A DNA stretch of 64,000 nt from Selaginella tamariscina (GCA_003024785.1 PUQB01000501.1:26001-90000), one strand, 5' to 3'; counted from the stretch's first letter, positions 1 to 12,003 are shown. Numbers and translations: made by a program. Notes: generated from the sequence alone by a model not told the origin.

Positions 1-1036
1 ACGCCTTCTCTTATGGCAGTCCTTCAGCAGCGGAGAACCGAGTTGAACCTTATAAAGGAGGATGCTACGAATCACGACCCCTACAGATGTTTGTTGTTGG
101 ATTCGGAGACTTTATGGGGTACATCACTGCTTGTAGGAAACCGTTTCAATTGTTCGTGATGGATCGGCGGGTGTCAAAAAATCCTTCGACAGACAGGACA
201 CTAGAGGATTTGGTGGAGAAACTTAGCCGTGCAAGCATGTACAAAGAAGGTATTTATTATTGAATTCATACTTGCACTCTTGACTGATATCTACGTTTTC
301 AGGTATTTATTTCTTGATTCTTGCTCATGTCACCGATACTTTGCCTTCTCCTTTGCCAAGAGGAATAAACATCGTTGGACAGGATTTTATATGAATGATG
401 CTGATCCGAAGTGCATTGATTCGGTTGTTCACTTGGTTGTTAGGAATGCGCCAAACAATTTCAAACTTCCAAATGACTGGCCAGGCATCTGTTTGCACTC
501 CAACGGCCCTGAACCTCCATCCGATACACCGATAGGAGAGTGACGTATTCGGCAATGTACGTTATCCAAACATCACAAGTCAAGCGGCACGGAGCATCGT
601 CAACTTGATCAGGGGTCCTCACAGTGATGCGTGGGTTTTTGACTACTGCACTAGGGGGTCCGTCTTGAAGGAGTGTTACCTTCGGCATACATGTGTGTTT
701 GCCGTTGAAAAGGATAAGACCATGGTTGAGGACCTGAACAAGTGGATAGATAGGTTCTCAACTGAGTACCCCAACGAATCCATAAAGGAGTATTTGAGAA
801 AGTTCCCTCCAGATAAGTGCGATAGCTCTGAAGACGAATCTGGTTCAATGTCGGAGTCTGAGGACGAACTTCAATCAGATATTAGACCGGAAGTTATCTC
901 GAGGAGTACAGAACATTCGCACACTCCATTACCCATGGAAACATCAATAGAAGATGCAGAAGATCTTGAACCATCTCACAAGCGGCTTAGACCTTCTTCG
1001 CCTCACTCAGAAGGTAATAGCGAAGAAGAATTGTAA
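1..1036 (+). CDS. Beta-class DNA N4/N6-methyltransferase-like protein, 3' part (5' end outside window)
   Basis: The C-terminal half of a protein is readable in three pieces. Frame 3 runs from base 3 to about 249. A GT-AG intron is likely at 250-302. Two frame changes follow, near 390 and 540. The last open stretch (from about 542) has V-F-D-Y-C-T-R-G-S-V at about 628-657, then a hydrophobic strand ending V-E-K-D. This is the position and spacing of the AdoMet-binding motif (D-x-F-x-G-x-G, then ...E) that closes beta-class N4/N6 DNA methyltransferases. It lines up with the better-preserved motif in the MULE-borne gene at 14084-17252. The usual G-x-G is altered to R-G. The tail (about 830-1036) is acidic and serine-rich and ends at TAA. 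Possible polyadenylation signal AATAAA near 1118. Catalytic competence is doubtful. The family call is inference from one motif plus the comparison inside this window. Confidence 0.5.
250..302 (+). other. Predicted short intron
   Basis: GT...TTTTCAG segment of 53 nt between two pieces of the methyltransferase-like gene. Removing it joins the upstream frame, ending Y-K-E, to G-I-Y-F-L-I-L-A-H-V. Without removal the frame stops within four codons. The size agrees with the other introns seen here. Confidence 0.4.
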
Positions 1037-1299
1037 TGATTCTTAGAGTGACGAATAGTTGTAAATGAGTGTAACATAAGGCATTTTTGTATATTTCGTT
1101 TATATTTGTACAGAAAATAAATTCTCAAGGATTAATGAAGCTTTTAGTTCAAACATGGGTCACACATTAACAAGGTAAATAATATACCTTGATAATTTTA
1201 AGGTCAGCTAATTATCATTTTGCAGATGTAATGAAACAATTGAGAACATGGATTTTCAGCATTGCATGAGGTAAGAGAGGGGTTTGGCGACAATTTCTT

Positions 1300-2498
1300 G
1301 TGCCACATGTCAGAATGACAGAGTTCATGCAGGAAATGGATAATAATGCAGCTCAAAACATCGTTACCATGGGGCCACTTCAGTTTTTTCATCATTTTTT
1401 ATTGGCTTCAGTTCCGAAATCAATTTCTTCAGCGCATGCAATATCTGAATCTTGTAAGGATGATGTACAATTAAATGATGAAGGGATAGGCAACGAGATA
1501 GTGGCAACGGATAAATGTGAAAGGGAGCAAACAAGTGATTTGCAAAGTATTCAAGAGGCAACGCTATCTCATGTTACTCATGGCCATATTGTGTTGTTGG
1601 ATGTCAATGGTGTTCTGCTTCATCGACAAAGGCCCGAGGATAGGAAAAAAGAAATCAAACAAGGAGATTTCATTCCTTGTCATGGTAAATTTCGATATGA
1701 TATTATTTTTCGTCCAGGGTTGGATCGTCTCTTTCAAAAGCTTAAGGAGATGGGTGCGCTTGTGGGGATTTGGTCATGCATGCAGATTCATAACTTAACA
1801 CCGCTGTTGAATTTGCTTAAGAAACATTGTAGTGTTGCAGAAGAGGTGATTCGTAAAGATTGGATTTTTGACCAGCGAATGTGTTATAAACCTCTCGAAT
1901 TTCACAATATAAGAAAGGAAAGCAAGCCATACTTCTTCAAGAATGAAAGAATAATTGGGACTCATGGGAGATCAGTCGCTTAAGGATAATGAAGAATGCA
2001 CATATCTTAGTAGTAGACGACTCTCCTCAGAAGGCTATGCTCAACCAAAACATTGCTTGTATTCATCCAATCACTTTCGATCCATATTCTGATACCGATA
2101 TCATGGATGAGCTAGTGAACTACTTGGATACGTGCCTCAGAAAGAAGAATCTCGAAAATTTTTGTGAGCAGTATCCACCGTATCATACATTTCCTGAAGC
2201 TTTTCTTTCTCGTGATTTGAATTTTATAAAATGAAGGATAGCAACCGGGCGCTTTATAATATTATTCTTAAGGAACGTCAGTTTTTAGATGAGCCTTTAT
2301 GCAGACCTTCTTATTACATCTTATGTATTAACAAGGATGGCAACTCCCAATTGCATTCGTGAGAGTGTTAAGTGGTGGCAACAACATCAAGATATTGACC
2401 AAAATGATTTGATTAATCCGGAGAGTGATGATTTAGACAAAATGAGAGATTTCTTGTATGATAGGAAGAAAGTATTTATAAAAAAATTAACATGTTGA
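1300..2498 (+). CDS. FCP1/NIF-type HAD phosphatase-like protein (frameshifted)
   Basis: Haloacid-dehalogenase superfamily, FCP1-homology type, as in plant SCP/FCP1-like phosphatases. The visible motifs are in family order. L-L-D-V-N-G-V-L-L-H-R (about 1597-1628) is motif I; the second Asp of DxDxT/V is Asn, as in the plant 'DLNGVL' subgroup. F-R-P-G-L follows, then V-G-I-W-S-C-M (motif II), the D-W-I-F-D-Q-R-M-C segment, and L-V-V-D-D-S-P-Q-K-A (motif III, about 2007-2036). A one-base frame change near 1953 separates motif II from motif III. After the stop at 2234 reading can continue in other frames to 2498 (W-W-Q-Q-H... near 2370), probably a C-terminal extension with two more frame changes. 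No introns seen. The ATG at 1300 is the first in frame, but an upstream exon cannot be excluded. Reaction expected for the family: phospho-Ser/Thr dephosphorylation. With the Asp-to-Asn change activity is uncertain. Confidence 0.72.
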
Positions 2499-2769
2499 TA
2501 AGAAAATGATTTCATTTGTAATTATGTTTGATAGTATTTCTTCATTATTGTAAACTATTTTTAGAATAATATGAATATTCTAAGATATTTTAGGAATATT
2601 CCTTACTAAGTAAGGTTATTGAAGGATTAATTAATTAATTAATTAATATTTAAGGCTTAATTACATATTAATTAAATGATTAATTAATAATTAAAACTTA
2701 AGTATTAATTAGTAATTTATTTTATATTCCCATTTTCACGTATCATGCCCACTTTAGTTACAACGTGCA
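2443..2769. repeat. Left copy of a ~325-bp direct repeat flanking block A
   Basis: Matches 6403-6724 with small indels. Shared landmarks are the AGGAAGAAAGTATTTATA start, repeated GGAATATTCC, the TTAATTAATTAATT tract and the end ACAACGTGCA. It overlaps the last codons of the HAD-like gene, so the right-hand copy carries a duplicated scrap of that gene's 3' end. It behaves like a terminal direct repeat around the 3.6-kb block A. No TG...CA ends or target duplication could be fixed. Confidence 0.6.
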
Positions 2770-5700
2770 TATACGCTAATGACTTTGGATCATGATCATC
2801 AAGAAGGGACACCATCTTCTTGAGCTAATTTAATTATTCAATATTGTACTTACAAGGATATTAAACCAAACCCAAGGAACACCATCAAACCTTTAGTCAA
2901 GAAAAGTTCTACTTTTCAACATTCTCGAGGATTGAAGATACATACTTTGTATGTTCTCTGAGTGTCTATATTTGCGACCATGATGCAGAGTCAAGAAAAA
3001 GTTTTGAATAACCATTATTGACTTCAAGATGAAATTGATACTAAAAACCAATATCAACTTCTAAATTTCACTGGTTACCGATTGTCTTAAGGAGGTACAT
3101 GCACTTAAACCTTTAAAATGTATATTCGACTAGCTTCCGCACTAAACATAACTTATCAAACTTAACAAGTTTCCTAACTTAGTAGATAAGATGAGTGGAG
3201 AACCTTTAACTGATGCTCTTGTTAATTAAAGAATCACCTTTTTGTTCAAGAGTTTATCTCCATATTGCAAACAACGTTACATATTTTTACACTTAAAGAG
3301 TTAACAATGAAATTGCACAAGTGTGTGCTAAACACCTTCACTATGCAAGTTCTTCAATAGTCAATAAATTGAAAATGTAAACGTATGTTTTTAATATTTT
3401 TGTTTCTAGTAAATCATGTCATTTACCCCAAAACTATACAATAAAAATGAGAAATCTGTATGCGCTTACAACTAACTAAAGTTTCATGTTATACTTTATT
3501 CAAATCAAGGGATTTGAACTTAGTAAATTATTCTACCTAATGTTATTTCTAACTAGCGTTATTAAAATATTGCAAACATTGGACATTACTTTGATTACAT
3601 TAAATCTTTGAACCAACTACTTAACATATCCATCATATGTTAATATCCGACTTTTCATCATACCATAAGTTCAACACCATAGCCTATTTCTTGATTACAC
3701 TCTCGAAAACATGCACTATAGTGATAATACAATTTGCACTTTCTGTTAGATTGTAGTGTTCATTCTTATGTTTAAATATGGTTTTTTTTCCGAAATCAAA
3801 GACGCACATTTGAATATAACTCTTTCCCCACTTGAACATTATTATCGAAACCGATATTGAATCTTGACATAAGTCAAAATTCAATAGACGTTGTCACATT
3901 CTCAATCATGTGTTTATCCTAATTTCATACACCTTAAAGAAAAAAGAAATTTTTTTAATAATGTATAAACTTGGGATATCACAAGATCCACTTTTATAAG
4001 ACTTGCCAAAATAAACTAACTTGCCATGCCTTGTGGAAATGTATGGTAAAGTAACATGGGCAACCATAAGATAAAGTAACCTGCATACAATTTGAAAATT
4101 ACCTTCCAAATGCTACTTTCGACATTAGAGTCCATAATCCACACCCACTTATTAAGTAAATATGCTCTGAAGATTATAGATCTCAAGACCAACTCTCCAT
4201 ATAAATTTAGACGTGTTAATCAAAAGTGATAGAGTACTTCAAGAATTTAAAACTAACTAACCATGAAACAACTATACATTTAGGCAGTCCCTTTGAGAGA
4301 GTGGTTGCTATTGTCATCTCCCTCCTTTGGTGACTTATGACAAGCCTTACACTAGTAATCCCAAGCCCACTACTCCTCCTTCTCTATCGGGTGAAGTACA
4401 AGAGGCCCTACCCACCATCATTGGTGTGGCAAACCTCGTTATTCAGGGTGAAGTAAAAGAGGCCCTACCCACCATCGCCTCGTTATTCAGGGTGAAGTAC
4501 AAGAGGCCCTACCCACCATTGCTGGTGTGACAAACCTCGTTATTCAATGAGGCAGCTTGGTTTGTGGAGGATTAGCCGCTCACTTGGTGTATAAGTTCAT
4601 AAGCTCTTCCCTTGTGAGAATCGAATTTAAAACTGCTTTGATACCAAATGTCACAACATTTCCTTATACCCTTAAGCTAATAAGGCAAAGAGCCAATTGG
4701 TGTTTATGAGAGGGCCCTTGATTATGATAACCCAATTCCGCTTGGGTCTTTTTTTCTCACATATCCCACAATCTTTACCAATATAATCAACTCACTAGGT
4801 TAGAACTATAACAGGTTTGGTGTTATAAGCATTTCAGTGGAGCCATCAAACGAGGTTTTTTTCAAAAACCACAGTTTCAATGGTCATAAAAGTTTGTATG
4901 TTTGTGGTTGGGAGGAGCAATATCAACAAATGACTAAAAACCTTAGAGTTGCTTGTCATGCATGTGAGGAGTAGTTTCCTCTTTTTGATGTGGTGTCATT
5001 TAAGAAAGACACATCAACATTTTTAGCTGACCGAGAGTTGCTTGCAAACGAGTTGTTAAATTGAAGCATCAACCTCTTGTTTTTTGCAAGCGTGGACCAA
5101 TTCCAACTCCTCAAAAATGGTTCTAGAGTAAACTTCATTGCCTTTATAATGCAATTGATTGATGAGTATGTTAAGATATTTTCTTTAGGGAATGTGAACC
5201 ATTTTACTAATAGTTCTTTAAGTGTGGAGTTGTTTTATCACATACTTTTATCAATAACGTTGAAGATGAAAGTATGTAGATCGAGTGGCTTTGAGGAGAA
5301 TTGCATGGTTTCATTAATTGGTACCTTGGCAAAAGACATTTGAGTGAGTAAGTATATGGTTTTTGCATAAATTAAGTGATGAGAATTGTGATACCTTGGA
5401 GAAGTACATGGAGTTCCCTTGCACTTTCATTCGATGGCCAAGTCAAAAAGTTTCAATTATTGAGCCTTTGTAAACATTTAGTTCTCTAGTTTATTTTAAA
5501 TTAGGACATTTTCTTTATTGTGCTTTTATATATAGATGCTCATTGAATTCCACTTAAAAATTAATAACATAATTAAGATAAAATAAAAAATGATGTGTTC
5601 CAAAGTGATTCACATATTAAGCTCAAGAAATACTTGCAAAGAATGACATCCTTAGCCTTGGACATACAAACCATGGAAAAATCATGCTGAAATTCTTAGT

Positions 5701-6402
5701 TTGTACAAATACTTTCTTATTGAATTTATTTGTGAAGGTCATATAAGAATAAGGATGATGCTTGGACAATGCTGAAATAGGGAGATGAAGATGGTGAATA
5801 TAAGTTGTTTGCTTTTTTATATGAGTTTCTTTTGACATGTGCATATGGGTTTGAAATCATTATTAGTTATTATAAATTCTTAGTTAAAAAATATTATTTA
5901 AATATCAATGTCTTAGTACGGAACTTTGTTAAAATCATGGATAGCCATTTTAAAAAAATTTATTTCTATCTATAGGTTATTTGTGTTTTTTTTTGGAGAC
6001 TATAGTTTGTTTTTGTTTATTACTTCAACAAAACCTTTGTTTTTTCTTAAAAGTTATTATACATAAATGATTATGTCAAAAATATAGTAATGTTTGTACA
6101 AGTCGTACCACTCACCCTTTGTAACTTTTGATATAAACTATATTATTAAATAATGTTACTAAGTTACATATCTAAGTTATGATATTAAACTATAAAACTG
6201 AGTTATAGAACTAAAATTATAATAATAAATAACCATGTGTTTTTATCCCTCTCAACCACCTATACTTAAAAACAAAATGATATTAAAAACTTTTTAATAT
6301 GGTTTTGTTCAGTGCCATGAGGCGCAGTCATTTGTACTAGGAACTCAAAATTAACATTTATCATAGTTAGTTAAGACTAACGTATTGGATGGCATATGCT
6401 AG
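2770..6402. repeat. Dispersed repeat block A, copy 1 (AT-rich, no intact gene)
   Basis: A 3.6-kb AT-rich block that recurs with the same two ends (TATACGCTAA... and ...ATATGCTAG) at 25879-29341. No coding region longer than about 90 codons looks real on either strand. Internal landmarks are a 57-bp minisatellite (4389-4545), a minus-strand initiator-Met-tRNA-like primer site near 4630-4641 (reverse complement TGGTATCAAAGC), and a 140-bp stretch (about 4645-4800) absent from copy 2. It looks like a decayed retroelement or composite. The family is not recognised. Confidence 0.65.
4389..4545 (+). repeat. 57-bp minisatellite, three units
   Basis: Units begin at about 4389, 4446 and 4489 with GGGTGAAGTACAAGAGGCCC. 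The middle unit is shortened. The same array has two units in block A copy 2 (27567-27685), so unit number changed after the copies separated. Confidence 0.75.
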
Positions 6403-6724
6403 AAGATTTCTTTGTACAATTATAGGAAGAAAGTATTTATAAAAAATTAACATGTTGATCATAAAATGATTTTATTTGTAATTATGTTTGATAGTATTTC
6501 TTAATTATAAATTTTTAGAATAATATGAATATTCTAAGATATTTTTAGGAATATTCCTTACTAAATAAGGTTATTGATGAATTAATTTATTAATTAATTA
6601 ATATTTAAGGCTTAATTACATTTAATTAAATAATTAATTAATAATTAAAACTTAAGTATTAATTAATATTTATTTTATATTCCATTTTCACGTATCATGC
6701 CTACTTTAGTTACAACGTGCATTC
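6403..6724. repeat. Right copy of the ~325-bp direct repeat flanking block A
   Basis: Direct-orientation match to 2443-2769. Ends ACAACGTGCA. The following bases (6725-7324) are AT-rich, with no gene or recognised repeat. Confidence 0.6.
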
Positions 6725-7324
6725 ATGTCCAATGGACCAGTAACTTAGAAGATTTTATAGGTTACTAAAATAGGAATTATGCAATAATCGTGATTTGTTT
6801 CTTATGTACAATAGATATTTTGAGTACAAATGAGATAATGTAATTAATGAGTATTGTGTTTAAAAAAGTTGTATTTAATCGATTTATTCAACTAGATTAT
6901 TAGATGAAGGCTAGCAGAAAAGTAATCTCAAGGCACTTGGCATCAAATGCTTTTGTATAGTGAGTTCTCTTACAGTGGTAGCGAGCCAAGAAGGTGACAC
7001 CCAAATCCTTGCTAAAGGAATGCAAGACTCTCTTCAAGCACCACCAATCCACCTACACTAGCTTTGAAGAGGATCTAGAAGAAATTGACAAGTTTTGGTG
7101 AGCCAACAAATACAAGGGGTGAGTTTTCACAATATTGGCATTGAGCATTACGTCAAACTCAACCTTTGCTATAGCTTAGTAATAGAGTTGTCATTAATAT
7201 CAAGAGCAACTTGACCACCTCAATTTTCTCACTGTATAGCATCAACCAAACTTTAGAGGCTTTCTCCAAAAATGTATCGCCAAGAAAGCCAACAAGCAGC
7301 TTCAAACAACTAGAACAAAAGTTG

Positions 7325-9375
7325 AAAGGTTTGGTCTTATGAGCATTTCAAAGGAGTCATCAAACTAGGTTTTTTTCAAGAACCACAGGTTCAATGGTCA
7401 TAAAAGTTTGTATGTTTGTGGTTGGGAGGAGCAATATCAACAAATGACTGAAAACCTTAGAGCTGTTTCATCAAGCATGTGAGGCGTAGTTTCTTATTTT
7501 TTGATGTGGTGTCATTTAAAAAAGGCACATCAACATATTTAGCTGATTGAGAGTTGCTTGCAAACAAGTTGTTAAATGGAAGCATCAAGCCTTTTGTTTT
7601 TTGCAAGAGTGGACCATCCAACTCTTCAAAAATGGTTCTAAAGTAGGTAGCACTACCAACTAGCTTTACTAACAATGCGGCCCTTGCCTACTAGAAAATA
7701 CGTTTGTATGGATTTGAGGCTAACTTCATTGCTTTCCTATGGATGAGCATGTTAAGATATTTTCTTAGGAAATGCAAATCAATGTAGATTGAGTGGCTTC
7801 GAGGAGAATTGCATGGTTTCATTAATTAGTACCTCGGCAAAAAATATATTTGAGTAAGTATATGGTTTTTGCATGGCATCTAGTAATGTGTTTTGCTTGC
7901 TGCATAATACCATAACCTGGTCAAAATGCTTGATTGAGAGTGAACTTGATCCCAAGTTCATTTCCTTACTCCCAAATGATAAAGCGAGAAAGAAAGAACC
8001 AAATGACCATTTATAACATGATTAAAAATAAGTGAAAGAGGTGAGGTATTGCAACTACTATAAGTGCATGTTCTCTTTTTGATGTTCTTAATTTTGCATT
8101 AGGATGATAAAGACACAATGGAGGAGACAAAGTCTAAAGGTCCTGCTATTGAAAAATGTAAAATTGTTGAACATGTATGTAAAACTTTATTCTCTTTTCT
8201 CATTTTAAATTTACATTATTTGCAAAGTCAAAGTAGCTCCGAAGCTACACGAAACAATTATGCTTAGAAAAGAAAAAAAGTTGATGGGTGCATGAAATTT
8301 TGAATTGGACGTTGATAACAATGACACCAATGATATTAAACAATACTAAGTATTCACAAAAAGTGTTTGTTTTAATTCACATTTTGTTTAAAAACTTTTT
8401 TCTTATAGCATAACTAAGGAATGAACTTGATATACAAGGGGTCATAGCCAAATTGATAATACAAGAATTTAAATAAAAACAAAAAGTGTCATAATACATA
8501 CATATATATATATTGTAGATTTCTTTGGCCTTGCTAATTCTAAGGTTTTTAAATTTTCTCCAAGCTACTTGGAAAGGACATATAGTGCTCATCATATATG
8601 TCCTTCATGGTCATGAAAACATTTCGATAAATTGAAGTGATGAGAATGTTACCTTGGAAAAGTACATGGAGTTCCCTTGCACTTTCATTCGATGGCCAAG
8701 GCAAGAAGTTTCAACTATTAAGCCTTTATAAACAGTTAGTTTTCTAGTTAACATTTCTCGATTGTGCTTTTATATATAGATGCTCATGAATTCCACCTAA
8801 AAATTAATAACATAAGCAAGATAGAAACGAAAATGATGTGTTTCAAAGTGATCTTAAGCTCAAGAAATACTTGTAAAGAATGACATCCTTATAACCTTGG
8901 ACATACAAATGATGGAAAAATCATAAAGTTTTAGTTTGTACAAATATTTTCTTATTGAATTATTTATAAAGGTCATATAAGAAGAATAAGGATGATGCTT
9001 AGACAATGTTGGAACAAGGAGATAAAAGATAATGAATATAAATTCTTTGCTTTTTATATTTATTCACTTGCTAATGAGTTTCTTTTGACATGTGCAATAT
9101 GGGTTTGAAATTAGTATTAGTTATTATAAATTCCTAGTTAAACAATATTACTAATATTAATGTCTTGGTATGGAACTTTATTAAAATTATGGATAGCCAT
9201 TTAAAAAAAATATATTATTTTGATTTATAGGTTATTTGTGTATTCTTTTGGAGACTTAGTTGTTTTTGTTTATTACTTTAACAAACCTTAAGATAACTTT
9301 AAGCTAAGGCTATTCAAAAACATTGTAAAGTTATTATACATAAATTATTATGTCAAAAAATAGTAGTGTTTGTAG
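7325..9375. repeat. Diverged relative of the right half of block A
   Basis: Two stretches match block A with substitutions and indels. 7325-7560 resembles 4815-5060, including the phrase GGGAGGAGCAATATCAACAA. 8620-9375 resembles 5380-6100. The intervening bases are unrelated. It is more diverged from block A than the two block A copies are from each other, so it is an older member of the same family. No supported gene inside. Confidence 0.55.
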
Positions 9376-9999
9376 AATCGTACCAGCAAATTACTCATTA
9401 ATGATAAACCTATATAATATCAGTTTAGTATAAGTTTACTTAGACCCTTTATTAAAAATTAAATAAAATAATTTTATTATTATTTTGCTGTGCTGGTAGA
9501 AAAATTAATTAAAATATTTTATTTATTTTATAAAAAATTGTAATGAAATAAAATAAATAAACATATGCCATAATTTTCTATATATCATATTATATTACCA
9601 TATATTTATGTTTAATTGATTGTGTTAAATATCATGCATTACAAGTTACTTACAAAATTAATATTATTTTAAAAAAAATATCTTAGCAAATTTTAAAATT
9701 CAGAAGAATTTTTAAACACTTCAGATTATACAAATTTTTAATATATATGCACTATTTCATATATATAAATATATACACACACGTAAGGCATAGAATCACA
9801 CGTATGCACGAACATTAATGCGACACATCCAGTCTATATATACATGATAGACTGGATGCTTCGCATTTGTGGAGCATCAATGCTCGTGCATACGCGTGCG
9901 TATTCCAGGTGGATTCTATGCCATACGTGCGTGTATATATATTTTTCGCATTTGTGGCAGCATATGCTCGTGCATACGTGTGTCCGCGTGGATCCTAGA
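9376..9999. other. AT-rich intergenic stretch and upstream region of the cysteine-rich peptide gene
   Basis: 9376-9830 is AT-rich, with no gene seen. From 9850 to 10030 two imperfect direct repeats occur, each containing GCATTTGTGG and GCTCGTGCATACG. They lie upstream of the core promoter described separately. The same arrangement lies at 33737-34690, upstream of the duplicated gene. Confidence 0.5.
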
Positions 10000-10049
10000 C
10001 ACGTGTAGATGCACACGCATGAACACGTGTGCAAGAGGCCGTATATAAA
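10000..10049 (+). promoter_or_regulatory. Core promoter: two G-box/ABRE sites and a TATA box
   Basis: Two CACGTG cores within ACACGTGT lie at 10000-10005 and 10024-10029, followed by TATATAAA at 10042-10049, 44 bases before the ATG at 10093. Spacing and all three elements are kept in the duplicated gene (34670-34720). ACACGTGT is the classical plant G-box/ABA-response core. Response to ABA or drought is an inference. Confidence 0.6.
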
Positions 10050-10092
10050 GAGGAGATTCCAAGGGTTTGTTAAACAGGTTAGGACTGGAGAT

Positions 10093-10933
10093 ATGGCAGC
10101 GAAGGTCTTTACAGTATTTCTGCTTGCAGTGGCTCTCCTCTTTTCTACGTATGCTTATGCTCTGGTATGTATATGATATACAGTATATCTCTCTCTTTCT
10201 CTCTCTCTCTAAATTCCCTCTTCCTTTTCGTTTTTTCAGAATGTTGGCTTTGAAGAGGTGTGTACCACTCGGGATGAAGCCTACCTGTGGAAATGCCCGG
10301 CCCCTCTTTTGGTTAATTAAATCTCTTTTAATTCCTTTTTTCTTAAAATAACTTCCCTTCTTTTTCACAGACAGCAACAGAACCCACTCCCATAGTAATT
10401 AAAAACGTTGGCTTTGTTTTTATTCACAACTATAATCAGGGCGGTCATCTACATAACACACAGGTAATTACCCTTTCTTGCTTTGTTTTTTTTTTTTTTT
10501 TAATATAAATAAATATTGTACTATTACAACATTCCTGAGTTGTTATTTGTTATAGTTTTATTTCCCCTTTTCAGGTGAAGCATCATAATTGCTGTACCCT
10601 AAGCAATGCTTTCTGCTGGAAGTGCTACACCAAGGTGATGAACTGCGTGTGTGTGCGCGCGCGTTCTAACTTTAATTTTTACATATTTTATTTGGAGCTC
10701 AGGAGGATATTCAAAGCCTGACTGTGGACTTTGATAATGAGACTTCTAAGGTGTGTGTGTGAGAGAGAGAGTTTTAAAATATAAGATCTGACGTTTTATG
10801 TTTTCCAGGCAACGAAAACTTGCTGCACTGAGGACATGAAGCATTGCTGGGCATGCAAGGTACTCTAGTTATATTATATATACTTACACATTTCTAACAC
10901 TATTGTTTGGTTTTGCAGCAGGGAACTGCTTGA
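10093..10933 (+). CDS. Small secreted cysteine-rich peptide, seven phase-0 exons
   Basis: Splicing seven exons (10093-10164, 10240-10311, 10371-10463, 10575-10634, 10703-10750, 10809-10859, 10919-10933) gives an uninterrupted 136-residue protein ending at TGA. Every exon is a multiple of three and every junction is phase 0 with GT...AG. Exon 1 is a typical signal peptide (M-A-A-K, then a hydrophobic core, then A-Y-A). The mature part has ten cysteines, mostly in three related modules on separate exons: C-T-T-R-D-E-A-Y-L-W-K-C, C-C-T-L-S-N-A-F-C-W-K-C and C-C-T-E-D-M-K-H-C-W-A-C. The pattern is (C)CTx(6-8)WxC. I do not recognise the family. Secretion and disulfide bonding are inferred. A convergent paralogue lies at 12004-12749 and a duplicate at 34762-35571. 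Defence or signalling roles are possible but unproven. Confidence 0.8.
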
Positions 10934-11770
10934 ATCGCGAAGATGGACTTTGTTATTTTGTTTTTGATTTACTTTGAAATATTGTTGAAAATAATATCAC
11001 TGTTCAAAACTCGCTGGCGTGTGTGTTCTTAACAAAAGACTATCTATCCCTCTCTCTCTCTGCAACATCCATGAAGCAAAGTATGTTGCCAGTCCAGAAA
11101 TTTCCATCCTGGATTGCATGCTAACAGCATAATGTATAGAGTTATCCGATCTGCCCGAGAGAAACTGCAACGCTTTCACAATCCAGCCCTTTTATATTAC
11201 TGTTAATTAATTAAAATTTTAATTAAATTAAAAATTAAGAAAAAATGTATTTAAAGAAAACTTATATATACCCAATCATGTATATAGATCAAATGCATTA
11301 GCCGTGAACTTTTTTCTTTATTTATATCATGTGAATGTATATAAATTCATTAAAATCATTAACTTAATTAATTATTATTAAGGGAGGGCACACGCACGCA
11401 CGCACATGCACACACACGCGGGCACGCCCACGCACACAGAGATACACACTTGAGCATAGCCCATCATGCAGATCTCATCAGCTAAGGTTTTCTACCTGAG
11501 TTGCTAGGACTTTGATATTTTGCTTAGGTGTTTAATCCAATTATAAATTATGATGAACATGGTTTCTGTATATGCCAATACTACATTGTGTACATGTAAT
11601 GTACGTACATTGTATTTTACGTATATACTAAGCTATAAAAATAACATTCTTCAAGCTCTACGTATATATGTAATATAAATACGTACTAATTATCACAGAC
11701 AGAAACGTATGTACATATGTATATATATCTTGAGGGGGGGGGCGTGTTGAATATTTTGAATAAATGAGTT
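10934..11770. other. Intergenic region between convergent cysteine-rich genes
   Basis: Contains AT-rich DNA, a (GCAC)n-type low-complexity run near 11390-11440 and a G-run near 11735. No gene supported. The equivalent region after the duplicate gene is 35572-36040. Confidence 0.4.
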
Positions 11771-11844
11771 TATTGAAAGAAAAGAAAAAAATGAAAATGA
11801 AAACAAAATGAAATTATAAACATCTTAACATGCGCTTGATCTCT

Positions 11845-11995
11845 CCCAAGTTTCAGTATCTTCTCTTCTGTACACAAGTTAAACTTTAATACAATAAAGA
11901 TTAAGATAGAATACTCTAATACAAGCTTCAGTATCTTCTCCTCTGTACACACATTAAACTTTCTTTCAATACAATTAAGTGTAAGAAAATTTATA
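11845..11995 (-). repeat. Tandem relics resembling exon 6 of the cysteine-rich gene
   Basis: Two roughly 75-bp direct repeats (about 11849-11916 and 11924-11990) read on the minus strand as C-T-E-E-K-I-L-K-L. They resemble the start of exon 6 of the adjacent gene (C-C-T-E-D-K-R), including its GTACAGAGGA junction. They look like duplicated and decayed copies of that exon. One may supply the final exon of the minus-strand gene, but no clear stop-bearing exon could be chosen. Confidence 0.4.
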
Positions 11996-12003
11996 TATAA
12001 TAC

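Noticed and set aside
9834..10377. Minus-strand open frames opposite the cysteine-rich gene
   Set aside because: They are antisense to clear exons and to the promoter repeats, with composition set by CACACG and poly-pyrimidine tracts.
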